A stretch of 64,000 nucleotides of DNA from Nymphaea colorata. Taxonomy: Eukaryota; Streptophyta; Magnoliopsida; Nymphaeales; Nymphaeaceae. Every line of letters starts with the position of its first letter. Position 1 is the first letter of the stretch. The stretch covers positions 1,364,001 to 1,428,000 of the forward strand of contig NC_045145.1 in assembly GCF_008831285.2 (NCBI RefSeq), in the 5' to 3' direction. This document shows, one piece after another, positions 36,650-46,694 of the stretch. Both the position numbers and the translations under genes were made by a program. The notes under the pieces were generated by a model that did not search any database, was not told the DNA's origin, and worked only from the letters and a program-made list of their open reading frames with translations.

Positions 36650-36813
36650 GTTATGATGGACAACGTGCTCAATTTCACAAATTAATGGATGGTTCCATAA
36701 AAGTCTTATCTCAAAGTGGAGAAGAAACAAATTCAAGATCTCCATATTTGGTAAAGATAATCAAGGAGTCATCAAAACAAGCAGCAGAGACTTACATTTT
36801 GGATGGGGAGATG
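36650..36813 (+). pseudogene. ATP-dependent DNA ligase catalytic-domain exon relic (LIG6/LIG1 type)
   Basis: Translates to YDGQRAQFHKLMDGS, then SGEETNSRSPYLVKIIKESS and AAETYILDGE. This matches motif I and the following strand of eukaryotic ATP-dependent DNA ligases (KYDGxRAQ...DG....SR...E.T..FP.LV..I......FILD.E). It is closest in feel to plant DNA ligase 6 or 1, which seal nicks through a lysyl-AMP intermediate. The catalytic Lys should directly precede YDG. Here the codon is AGT, or the exon starts just after tgtag, which would put Lys in a lost or unrecognised upstream exon. I found no other ligase exon nearby with confidence. Probably a fragment. Confidence 0.65.
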
Positions 36814-36920
36814 ATAAGAAGTTTCTACAATTTGTCCTCTTCCCATCTGGTTGATAGAACAACTTGTGCTCCATGGATGTCTTTGTACTTTTGTTGTTCC
36901 TCATGCAATTGTAGTGTTAA

Positions 36921-37083
36921 GGGGTATTATGCACCAGTAACAAATTGTTACTATCTAGTAAAACAGACTTAAAAATTGGGGCAGATTCATCGAACCAGGT
37001 AAAGTAATGATGTATGAATCTACCCTAAATTTTAGGTAGAATCGCTGGATGGTAACAATCTGTTATTGGTGCCAAGTGGCCCC
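36921..37083. mobile_element. 163-bp Tourist-like (PIF/Harbinger) MITE
   Basis: Long imperfect terminal inverted repeats: GGGGTATTATGCACCAGTAA at the left, and GGGGCCACTTGGCACCAATA read inward from the right. Both continue into ACA..TTGTTAC. The flanking trinucleotide is TAA on both sides (36918-36920 and 37084-37086), the PIF/Harbinger target duplication. It lies 107 bp after the ligase relic. Confidence 0.8.
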
Positions 37084-37086
37084 TAA

Positions 37087-37869
37087 AGGACTATGATTGA
37101 GACATTGGTGGCTTACACCTTTTCAAAGATGTAAGACTTTTTGCTAAAAGGTTGAACTTCTGTTTGAAGTCTAAGCCAATGTAAATCCAAAATGAATCTG
37201 TCACTAAGGGCCATGGGGCAATCTAGTAACTTTCTTTTTCCTTTCACTTGATAAGAAGTCTTCTGGAAGGTAGAAGGCTTGCTGATGTAAGTTTGTGTTC
37301 CCTTATCACTTGATAAAAGTCATCTAGAAGGTCGAATGCCGCTGCTGTAAGTTTGTATCACGAAAACTTTGACAGTAAAAGAATCAAATATTTTCATAAA
37401 GCAAACTGGAACAAAGAATGTTTGTAATAGATAAGTAGTCACAACACTTGTGCTAAATAAGTAGTTATAGCACATTAGCTTGTTGAGATTATGTTATAGG
37501 TTTAATTAGATGTGTATTTTGAATCATAACACTGGTGGCTCTTATAACAATCAAACATTAAGATTTTCCATAAAATCAACTGGCATTGTATATGCATATA
37601 GTAAAACCAGTACCGAAATGGGAATATATATATGTATATATACATAATAAATGTATAAAGAGAGAGAGAGAGAGGGAGAAGGAGAGAGAGACGTGTGTTT
37701 GAATTCTTGTGGTTGGGAGGTGTTGGATTGAGGTTGAGAGGTAAAGAGAAGCCTTCAACTTTTTACACTATTTTCTTGAGTTGTAACAATATGCAGTTGA
37801 ATATGACCAGGACATTGGCCTTTTCATTGAAGGATTTTTATACAAATCTATAGCATTTCTCATCTGACC
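37087..37869. other. Non-coding stretch with short local duplication and (GA)n
   Basis: cacttgataagaagtc-ttctggaaggt (about 37247) and cacttgataaaagtc-atctagaaggt (about 37309) are a tandem repeat of about 62 bp. 37625-37692 is a (TA)n/(GA)n tract. No coding signal. Confidence 0.5.
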
Positions 37870-38502
37870 ATGAGAGTTTACGTAAGTTGAGCTTGCCAAG
37901 ATTGAACTCAACTCGTTTACTTAACTTTAACCCGAACACGGCTCCTTTATTAGATGAGTTGAGCTTGATCCGAGTTTGACTAAGAAAGGTCAAGAGTGCA
38001 CCAGAGTTGGCTCGACTCATTGAACATCCATAATTGTGGTTAGGAATTAAAGCTTGTTTAGGCTCTTCATTTAATTGAACATCCTGGCTGTCACTGCAAC
38101 CCCATTTCTCTGAAGAAGATAAATCATGCCATGGGTTGTCTAAGAAATGCTGCAATACTTCATGCAGTGAACAAATAAGACCATCTAAACTGAATAGGAA
38201 TGCCTCAAATTACAAACCTGACATGAATTTAGTGAGCAAGTATGGTAAATGACTAAAATACCCTTAGTTAACAGTGAAAAAGAACTTTTTGTAAAAAGCA
38301 AAAATGAAAATGAAAAAAAGTAAAAAACTATAAATGACATTTCTTTTTAACAAATGACCAAAATGTCCTTCCATCCTTTATTAGGTAACATGTGCACGAT
38401 GCACAGAACTTTCTCTCTCAAGTAACAGTCACCTGGGCAGCGACTTTGGTATTTTTGTCTAAGAAAGAGGTACCAAACCCTTTGGTGTTGGACCCATAAG
38501 GA

Positions 38503-38639
38503 TAGGGGCGGAGCTAGGAATTTTTCATGGAGCGGGCCAAATTAAAGTTTCTAAATTTTTTTACTAGGGATGAAATATCATTTTTCAAAATTTTGATATA
38601 GAATAAGTGAAATTTTTAAAAATTTACATGTAAAATTTA

Positions 38640-38705
<66 letters not shown>

Positions 38706-38758
38706 TTTTTTTGAGGTTGGGCCAGGGCCCTTGTGAGCCGTACCATGGCTCCGCCTTG
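38503..38758. mobile_element. 256-bp hAT-type MITE with perfect 8-bp target duplication
   Basis: Ends TAGGGGCGGAGCTAGG and, inverted, CAAGGCGGAGCCATGG. Perfect flanking duplication CATAAGGA (38495-38502 and 38759-38766). The copy has expanded internally: a (TA)n run at 38640-38689 and a T-run of about 25 at 38688-38712 are absent from the orthologous copy at 7701-7880. No coding capacity. Confidence 0.85.
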
Positions 38759-38779
38759 CATAAGGATGCTCCTATGTTA

Positions 38780-38960
38780 AGCTTGATTCAATTAACATGA
38801 TAGCCATGAGAGCTTAATGGTTTTTGTAAGCCCATCTGCAATCTGCTCTTCAAATGATGTTCGTCTTGCAACAATAGTGCCTTGAGCAACTTTGTGCCTA
38901 ACAAAATGAACATCCACTTCAATGCGCTGTCTTCGATTATGAAAAAGTTGGTGTAGCCGC
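38780..38960 (-). pseudogene. Ty1/copia RNase H C-terminal relic, second copy
   Basis: The minus strand reads HNRRQRIEVDVHFVRHKVAQ, then GTIVARRT and EEQIADGLTK before a stop. This is a cleaner version of the relic at 7905-8135 and matches the end of copia Pol. No further Pol domains or LTRs are recognisable next to it. Confidence 0.8.
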
Positions 38961-39199
38961 TAAATATTTTGCCTTCACAATGTCACACCATATGGATGGT
39001 GGATTTTTTTTGTTCTTATTACAAGTTCAACTAGAAATATGTCTACCACGTTGCATATTCTGTTATGTGGGCCACTGCATGGCATTCGGCCCCGTCTGGA
39101 TCGCCATACATATGAACTTCTTTGTTCTTGGGTGGTTTGAACTTTGAAGATTAGACAATGAACGGTAGCTTTTAAGAATCTTAATATTTTTAAGTTTCA

Positions 39200-39560
39200 T
39201 ATATATCTAGCGTCTTCACAATTATTTTCAAAAAATTTGGGTCTCAAATACTTCAATTTATTGCAGTTCTGAATTTAAATCTAAACTTCCGACCCAAGCC
39301 CTACCTCAGTCTACGCTGATAATTCATGTCAAATCTAGATCTAAACCCAATCCAAAATCCAAAGTCAAGATCCAAAAACCAAACTTAGATCCAGATCTTG
39401 ATCCAAATCCCAATTTTAGATTAAAAAATAGATCCCTAGATCCCAATTTGGATCTAAAACTGAGCTCTAGAACTAAAACTAAGCCTTAAATCCTGCTCTA
39501 GATCCAAAACGAAGGTTAAAAACTCATATAAACTTGAGAATCAAAGTCAGGCCCAAAATA
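39200..39560. repeat. Irregular array of GATCCAAA/GATCTAAA words
   Basis: About twenty occurrences of gatcc, gatct or aatcc followed by aaa or caa. It reads as the reverse complement of the ggatttggat array at 23500-23900. Tandem-derived low-complexity DNA, non-coding. Confidence 0.55.
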
Positions 39561-41417
39561 GGAATATAGATTCAGAAAATTGCCCAGAGATCTAGATTAG
39601 ATAAAAAACAAAAAATCTGGATAAAAAAAAAATCAAACTCAAATGTTTGAAATCGTGCTCAAGAATCAATTCCCAACATCATTCGCAAGCTCGCCCTCAC
39701 TTTTAATTCTACTTAGCTTCCTAAAATCCAAATCTGGATGTACAATCCATATTTCAAGCTTAAGCACCTACCCAATCCATGATCCAACCTTTGACATGGG
39801 TCTGGGACCCTCCCATTTAAGGAATTAGATCCGGATCGAAAACGTACCTGGAATCATAAAAAATGGAGTCAGACCCGTTTTATGAAAGGAATATTATACC
39901 TCTTAAAAGTATTACATATTTTTTGTTGTTAAACTTCTATTTTTTTAGGGTGGGACCTACCTGGGGATGGCAAAGGGGCAAAGGCCACCCTTAATTTGCC
40001 TCCTTACGCAAAGTTTTGGCAGCACTTGGTGCGCTACCTAGAGCACTTGTTGTGCTACTAAGTGCTCTGGCCTAGGGTGCATGGTGCTATCGAGTGCTAA
40101 GGTTGAGAGTGCACAGCAGCACCAAGCGCAACGCACAGTCATGTGCACCCAGAATAGGGCCTGCTACATTGACAATTTCCTTTTTTGGTAAAAATTGGCC
40201 CCAAGAAAGCGGTTTTGCTCCTCTTGGGTTGGCTTTATACCTTCCAACCCCCTCCAAACGATGTTTCCAGAGCTAAGGGCAAATCTCCATATGTCAAAAC
40301 CTATAAAGCAAAATAAAAATAAAATAAATTAAAAAAATTTAAAATTCATAAGAAATCTTGACAAATTAAAAAACTTTCAAATGCTGAATTTTAGCTTTTT
40401 TTTTTTTGATAAATACCCCCACATCTTCATCATTGGTAATGAGCTAGCATTTGGGGAACTCCTTGAGCCCTCCAACTAAGAGCTTTGAAGTCCTTTTTAC
40501 CTCTCTTCCTTCATCTATTATTCTCTCCCACTTTCAACATTTTTTCATCTTCAAACTTGGGATTCTCCTTTTCCAAACTTCACCTACAATGAGTAGAAAG
40601 GGGAGCATGTGGAAAAGTCGAAATTTTGACCTTTTTTCTGCATTCTTAAGTTTTCCAAACGTCACATTATTAGTAATTGTTAAAAAAAATGGTGTTTTGA
40701 AAGTTTAGTAAGTAAAAAGTTCGATAATTAATATTTTTTTCTGTTATAACTATGACTGAGTTTCTAAATTGATGGGCTTCCTTGAAACTTTTGGTGGCCT
40801 AACAATTCAGAGTTTATATTTAGTGTCTTAGCTCTTCTTATTACTTTCGAACAAGTCCCTATTTTACTTGCAGCAGTGAAGTCTTTTTTCTTTAGTGAAA
40901 CAAAACGTGATCAGATTGGAGCTTCCAATCGTCAAATTTCAAGGTCATGTACATTTCGCATCGTCCAGACTTTGCATATGACATCTAACAATAAGAGATC
41001 ACATGAATAAATATGACATTCTTAATGACTTCTGTCAAATTTTTGTTCCTTCCTTCGACTATTTAAATTTACATGCTTTGAGCAATGTTGGTTAGTTGAT
41101 CACTAAGCCAAATAAGAAGTGAAATAGGATTTATCAAAAAGAACTAGCAATTTTACTGTTAACAGCCTCTGCCAGGAGTTCGTTGAAAATTTATAATCTA
41201 CTATTTTTTAAATACAAAATCTGCCCTATACACACAGACACACACACACACACACATACATATATGATAAGAGTTTTTAATTTTGATTATCTAACAAAGT
41301 TTCTTATTAGCTATCTCCATTGTATGACACTTGCAGGCCAGTAGGGAATAAGTTGAGGGGTTTGTATCTTTCGTTATTTATTGTCATTCTGGAGTCCTGG
41401 GATTGGGGTTGGGAATA
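39561..41417. other. Non-coding stretch, nothing assigned
   Basis: 39945-40000 contains a GC-rich end (aggtgggacctacctgggg) faintly like the GGGGCGGAGC MITE family. 40010-40100 repeats gtgctac/gagcact/gtgctat words. (CA)n lies at 41230-41256. No coding motif found. Confidence 0.45.
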
Positions 41418-41835
41418 GGGATGTTAATGTTTCAGATTCAAATAGGATACATCTTGAACTATATCTGTTTTTTTGGATATTCACATATCCATATTCAAAT
41501 TCTGATTTGAATACAAACAATGGATCTAAAATCCAATATCACAGTCTGAATTTGAATTTTGAATCAATTCTGGCTGATTTTCAAAATGTAAGAGCATTTG
41601 AGTATAAGATTTTTATTTATAACTAAATCCAATCCATATCTGAATCTGAATCCGAATCCAGTTGGATATATATGTACATCCAAATCTGAATCAGGATCCA
41701 ATCAGATGTCATTTCTTAAACCCGAATCCGCTCCAATTGCTTAATTGGATGTTAAATTTTTTTCCATATCCGATATTTTTTGAACTGGTTTGGTTGGATA
41801 TCCAATTAAATCAGATACATTGACAAATGACAACC
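41418..41835 (-). repeat. Dispersed AT-rich hAT-like repeat, fullest copy
   Basis: Runs from atagggatgttaatg to cattgacaaatgacaaccct and is the family of 2261-2480 and 12545-12945. The ends are weak inverted repeats (agggatgttaat against agggttgtcatt). It abuts the lipase exon relic on the same side as in block A1, so it was there before the A duplication. Confidence 0.5.
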
Positions 41836-41838
41836 CTA

Positions 41839-41934
41839 ATTTGGATGGAATTGTCTCTATATGACCTTTCAGCTATGATTGACCATATCCATTCAATGAC
41901 AAATTCTAAAGTTCTCTTTGGCGGACTTTCACAG
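41839..41934 (+). pseudogene. Triacylglycerol lipase exon relic, second copy
   Basis: Reads IWMELSLYDLSAMIDHIHSM, then TNSKVLFGGLSQ, and ends at CAG followed by GTTATT, a good splice donor. The nucleophile-elbow motif is GGLSQ rather than GHSQG, so the damage at His is shared with the A1 copy and older than the duplication. No upstream or downstream lipase exons are recognisable. Confidence 0.7.
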
Positions 41935-42077
41935 GTTATTTTTTCATTTTAATTCTCCATGTTTTCTAACTTGATTTTTTTTAGCACTCAAAATAATCTT
42001 ATTTGATCATTTTCTTGGAACTATAATGGCTTGATCTGCCTTTACTCGGCCAAAGATACGAGAGATGGTGATACGGC

Positions 42078-42093
42078 CACTACAAGAATACCC
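42078..42093 (+). mobile_element. CACTA-type terminal signature in block A2
   Basis: CACTACAAGAATACCC, partner of the end at 2011-2021. The following cgttacctctgacggggc is shared with A1. No matching opposite terminus was found. Confidence 0.5.
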
Positions 42094-42798
42094 GTTACCT
42101 CTGACGGGGCTTTTTTTCACCACCAACAGGGCTGGGTGAAGCTACGTACATCGTAACTTGGCTCAAATATTATGGCAGATAAGTATAACAATAATATCCA
42201 GTTGTGATTACCAGATGACCCCTAGTTCCTGCTTTCACCTGGATAACATGTTTAAGATGCTTATGTCAAGACATTTAAATGATATTTTGATTCTGTTTTT
42301 TTTTTTTTGGAGCTAGATGCTGGTTGGTTGTTGGCTGGCATCAGCTACTTATCTTCCACAGGTATATATGATTGTAATATTTTTACAGTCTTATGTGAAA
42401 TAATTGCTTATTTGTGTGCTTTCACTTGTGTAAGTAATGTTGACCTTATTTTTCTTGTGAATTAAATATTTGAGTACTGGTTATGCTGTAAGTCGCCTAA
42501 AAAATTATTGTCAAATAATATGCTTTTTTGCTCCTTCAGTCTTATGTAGAAATTAATCTCCCTTTTTGTGCAGTTTAACTGCTAACCTGTATTTGTGTGT
42601 TTTGGCTTGTTTCTTTTTGTGTGCTTTTGAGGGTTGAGTCAATTCTTGGCAAACATCACTGTGAATATCAGTATTAATCTGCTGATCTTTCTCCATTGCA
42701 GAGATTGATTTTGCTTAACAAATGCAAGGAACCTAATCCCCAGCTTGCTGTTCATGCAACATAAATTCTGCTTTTGACTAAGAAGGTAAGACAATCAA

Positions 42799-42987
42799 AT
42801 GACAGAGAGCATTTCTTTCACTTTTGTTATGAGAAATTTGGTGGTGATTCTGCCATCGACTGCTGAATGTTTGTTTCTTGGTCCTAATCAAGCAGCAACA
42901 GGATGCATTATTTGCCTCAAATTAATCCCAAAGTTCTTTCATGAATTCCAAAGTTCCAGCATAACCGAGCAACCATTTCTAAACTAG
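42799..42987 (+). other. Conserved 62-codon open frame in block A2, not recognised
   Basis: ATG-to-stop frame of the same length as its A1 partner (403-591, minus). It is preceded by ctaagaaggtaag, which could be a decayed splice site. No domain. The amino-acid differences between copies argue against current protein function. Confidence 0.25.
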
Positions 42988-43140
42988 GTACTATGCATAA
43001 CTAACAAACTTGGTTGAACAGTTAAATTTCCATAGAATAGATATTTGATCCATGCAAATGCCAACGAAATTCTATTTTTATCTTAGTTTTTGAACTTTGG
43101 AGAAACGTAAATGGTAGTCATGGCTATAACTAGCTGCCTA

Positions 43141-44560
43141 ATATATCAACAAACAAGGAACCCAACTAAAGATTAGAGCTTCTTTAATGTGATGTTAGGT
43201 GTGGTAGTCCGGTCAAAGAACACCAACGAAGAACTCGATAGCCAATTACTCCTCAAAGCAAATATATATTCATATGGCAAGTCGGTGTAGAGTTAATCAA
43301 TTGATGGTTTCTTCGCAAGAGGGTGTGGCAAAGAAAGATGGGTGGAAGGAATTGAAGATCTATCATTACGTCAGGAGTTAATAAAGGAGAGACCCAGATC
43401 AAAAGTAGAACCAGAATTGGGGGATAACAAGTTTCGGTTTCTCCATAGGCAGATGGAAGTTGAAAAGGAACGTTAGAGCCAGAATGATTGGAACGCAGAT
43501 ATTGATTTGTAGGAGACCAGCAATTGCGGAGTAACTTGAAGACAACCAGCTGATGAGTGACTTAGAAGATAGCGCAGGAGATGGAGAATCAATTGATAAC
43601 AAAAAAATCGAAGGGGAGAACCGTGAGTCCTCATCAGGTTTGATTCTTTCTCCTCCATTAACAAATAACTTTCAGGATTCTTGTTGTTTGGATGGAATGA
43701 AAACTAACAAATAAATGACTGGTTTGGAAGGGTTCACAGTGAGGACGAACTCAGGGTAGTTTTTAGAAGGAGGGAATGGAAACTGGGTGGAAGAGTGATG
43801 GCTGCAAGCAGATGGGATCCAAGATGCTCCTTATGGATTGAGGAGAATATGGGAGTGCCAATCTGGATTAGGTTCCTAAATTTCCAGTATTTTTGTGGAA
43901 TCGATGCACATTCCAAGCTATTGCCAGAGCGCTATAGGGAGAACCGATGGAAGAGGGAGGAATTGTTCTTCAAGAAATCAACTATGTGAGTAATATTAAA
44001 TTTCCCTCCCATTGCAAAGCAAATATATACTCACATGACAAGTCTGTGTAGATGATTCTGTTTCCTCCCTAATAGACCCAAATTCTGTTTCCTCCCTCTT
44101 TCCTCCGCTGGAGATGCTCTTTTGCTGTCTTAAATCAGAGAAGAAACCAAAGCCTTTGGACAGAAGCAAATATGACTGCCTGAGTTTGTGATTCAGTGAA
44201 GGGTTGAGAGAACCTGCTGTCGAGCTGAACCTGTAGGCTGAGAACAAGAGCTGCCGAGAGGAGATTTGCAACAGGCTCGTCACTAACATCCACAGCAGAG
44301 AAATTCAGTCGACCCTGAGAAATTCCGGTGATAGGGGTTGCTGCCAGAGTACAGGAAGAATCCGGCGAGAAAGGCACCCTCCCCTGACTTCCTTTCCCAC
44401 CCTTCTCTGGAATAATTTGCTGGAGACAAAGGTGTATCACGCAGCAGAGAGGAAGGCCGGCGCTGATTCTTCAGGCGATTCTAGCTGTCGAGCAGAAGAT
44501 TATTCCAATTCCAGGTGTCTGAAGGACCTCTCTACAAAAGCTTGGATTTTTTTTGAAAAG
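43141..44560. other. Non-coding or retroelement leader, unassigned
   Basis: A direct repeat of about 45 bp (caaagcaaatatatattcat at 43256, caaagcaaatatatactcac at 44017) brackets 0.75 kb. The minus strand from 44560 down to about 44000 lies immediately after the PBS-like site described at 44561-45180 and could be a retrotransposon leader. No Gag motif is recognised. Confidence 0.35.
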
Positions 44561-45180
44561 CTTGTTTTGCTCTGATAACATGAGAAAACTTATTCAGAGG
44601 AAGCGCAAAAGATAAAGCTGGAGAGAACTTGTTTTTATTGATTCCTTTGGACAACATATATATAGTACAAAAAAAAGTTATCGCTTACAAGATTTTTGGT
44701 ATACAAGATCATGATAATACACAATTTCTTAAAAAATTGAGGGTACTAAAAAAATATTTCTCACTTACACTTACATTATCCACAATTTTTAGAGTGGATG
44801 AAGGATTACAAAAAGGAAGGTTATAACGGAACAAATCTGCCATGTCTCATTTTTAAGTAATTTCAGTTGATATCAAGATCCTCAACGTCTTCCTTAATTC
44901 TTGTCTTTTCATTGACATCAAGATCCTCAACGTCTTCAGCAATATTCTTATTTTGAATATCCGTAAAACCACGTTTTGCTGATTTACTCTTATCATTTCT
45001 ATCCCAATCCATTAACCACCTAAAATGTAGTCTGCATAACAATAACAGATCTTGATAAGAGATCTGATCCTTTTTTTCTTGACACTTTGTTTATCATGCA
45101 GGATTTGCGAGATTATCTTACCTAAAATAGTCTGGCCTGCACTCTATATACTGAGAGTCCATCTTCTCTCAAGAACATCA
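44561..45180 (-). mobile_element. Candidate copia-type LTR with PBS-like site
   Basis: On the minus strand, an aggaatcaataaaaacaagt / ttcctctgaataagttttct segment is followed by atgTTATCAGAGC. This is close to the TGGTATCAGAGC primer-binding site that follows plant LTRs. A tandem pair of atcaagatcctcaacgtctt words (44872 and 44918) lies inside. The second LTR was not found, so this is a tentative solo or broken element. Confidence 0.3.
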
Positions 45181-45300
45181 AAGAATAAATAAAGAGAGAG
45201 CTCGACAGCAACTTAGTAGACGAGCAAAACCAACAGGCCTCAATGATTAGCAGCAATGACTGTTCCAACTAGATGAACAAGGCTCCCCTTAGAGATGTGA

Positions 45301-45494
45301 GAGAGAAGCTCTGAGGGGAGAGCAGGCTAGGGCATCACGTGGGGAAGGGAAAGCTTGGAGGGGAACTCCCGGGGCAAGGGGGATGGAAATCGAAGGAGAG
45401 AGAAGCTCTGAGGGGAGAAGATTAGGGCATCGAGTGGGAAAGGGAAAGCTTGCTGGGGAGATGGGAATCGGCGGACTGATGCATCTCGACAATA
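45301..45494 (+). repeat. Tandem 97-bp repeat in LINE 5' region
   Basis: The unit starting gagagaagctctgagggg occurs at 45301 and again at 45398 (period 97). Each unit continues into gggcatc and gggaagggaaagcttg. It lies just upstream of the LINE ORF1 core, so it may be a duplicated 5'-UTR or promoter monomer, as described for some L1-type LINEs. Confidence 0.65.
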
Positions 45495-46235
45495 GGGGTG
45501 AGTTTCCAGACCTGGGGAGCACAGATGGATCAACCCAAAGGAGCTTAGCAAAGTGCGACAACTCCAACCTGCACAGAATGGAAGAAGATAGCGGTGACAA
45601 GGATATGCAGCAGGGCGAAGGTGATGCTCCAACCACCCCTCAAATGAGGAAGTTAAAAGGGTGGGCAGGCGTTGTTCCTGGTAGCCAGGAGTTGGATTTT
45701 CAGGAGTGCCCGGCGGCGACTGTGGACAGATCTGGCGATGAACCCACGGTGGTCTTCCCTGCTGAGGGGTACCAGAAAATGGAGGAGCAATATCGGTTTG
45801 CGGTAGTAGCTGGCTTTTAAGGAGGTAGAATGAGCACGGGCATGGACTACAGGTATGTTTTCCAGGCCTTGCGAAAGCTTTGGATTAAAGTAAACAGTCC
45901 AACATTTTCTGTTATTGGGAGTGGGAGATTCTTGGTGCAGGTGAGTTCTGAGGAAGAGCTCAGAGAGGTAATGTACAGAAAATGGGTAGTTGGGGGTCGG
46001 CTTCTGATTACCAGTCGTTGGAAGCCAGGTACAGAATTACGCCTGAATGAAAAGGAATCGATCCCTTTGTGGATTCGTCTTCCTCAACTTCCAGTTTTGT
46101 TTAGGAATTTGTATAGCTTTAAAGCTATTGCTAGGGGGATGGGTGCCTCCTTCATTAGAGCAGATGAATGCACGATGCACAGGGACAAACTAGGTTTCGC
46201 TCCGGTGTGCATGGATGTTCCGCTTGACTTCAGAC
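45383..46235 (+). pseudogene. LINE ORF1, first part (DUF4283-like), split by gypsy insertion
   Basis: ATG at 45383 opens 145 codons to a TAA at 45818. The frame resumes after it (from 45830) with DYRYVFQALRKLWIK, then GSGRFLVQVSSEEELREVMY, then IPLWIRLPQLPVLF and RDKLGFAPVCMDV. This is the DUF4283 pattern of plant L1-type LINE ORF1, an RNA-binding protein of the retrotransposition particle. The reading frame is cut at 46235 by the gypsy element and continues beyond it at 51690. The single TAA lies in-frame between two otherwise continuous parts. Confidence 0.75.
46231..46235. repeat. Target site duplication CAGAC (left) of gypsy element
   Basis: The CAGAC 5-mer directly before the left LTR is repeated at 51685-51689 directly after the right LTR. 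This length is typical of Ty3/gypsy integrase. Confidence 0.9.
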
Positions 46236-46666
46236 TGATCCGGGAGTAAGACCCGGTCTACGAGCTAGCAACCATTTGACACCTGTCACAGGACTTGCCC
46301 AACAAGTTGGAAAACGTTGGAGAGCATGGCAGCACCTAAAACAAGTGGTTGGTGGTTAGAGAGATTGTAGCCCATGAGGCCCGATTTTGTGGAAGCCCTT
46401 GGAGATGTGTGTCACCCATGAGGCCCCAATTTTGTGGGAGCCCTTGGAGACGTGACTCATGGGTGGTTATACACCCAGCTATAAGCCTCGCAGAAGGGAG
46501 GCACCTGAAAGCAGGAAAAATAAAGAAAAGAGTAAGTGGCCTCTCCATTTTTTTGGAGAAGAGAGAAAATCCTGCGTTTTGCCTTATGGTTCCTCGTCAT
46601 TTTGGCACTGGAAATTTTGCTAGCGTCTGGGTGAGAGACCGATTCAACAAATCCTCATACGGATCA
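46236..46666 (+). repeat. Left (5') LTR of gypsy element
   Basis: 431 bp with a 6-bp terminal inverted repeat, TGATCC...GGATCA. It contains an internal tandem duplication of about 44 bp (two units beginning cccatgaggccc, each with attttgtgg.agcccttgga). This duplication is also in the right LTR, so it is ancestral. Confidence 0.95.
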
Positions 46667-46668
46667 AC

Positions 46669-46681
46669 TGGTATCAGAGAC
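46669..46681 (+). promoter_or_regulatory. Primer-binding site (initiator Met tRNA)
   Basis: TGGTATCAGAGAC starts two bases after the 5' LTR. The first eleven bases match the TGGTATCAGAG of the plant initiator-methionine tRNA primer site used by many gypsy and copia elements. Confidence 0.9.
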
Positions 46682-46694
46682 AGGTTTTTCGTGC

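Larger units (their letters stand above)
37870..39110 (+). repeat. Segmental duplicate block C2 (direct partner of 7060-8234)
   Basis: Same order of parts as C1: GAGCTTG-rich repeat, unidentified segment with WGCSD-type words on the minus strand, MITE with 8-bp duplication, copia RNase H relic. C2 continues past gtctgg, where C1 is cut by the assembly gap. C2 could therefore guide closing that gap. Confidence 0.8.
41839..43140 (+). repeat. Segmental duplicate block A2 (inverted partner of 260-2260)
   Basis: Carries the lipase exon, the CACTA-type end and the 62-codon frame in the same order as A1 read on the minus strand. It is shorter than A1: about 0.6 kb of A1 around 650-1500 has no counterpart that I can align. 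Confidence 0.75.

Noticed and set aside
45289-45636. Ser/Pro-rich minus-strand frames opposite LINE ORF1
   Set aside because: They are shadows of the GA-rich LINE 5' region. The plus-strand frame leads into a recognisable ORF1 domain.
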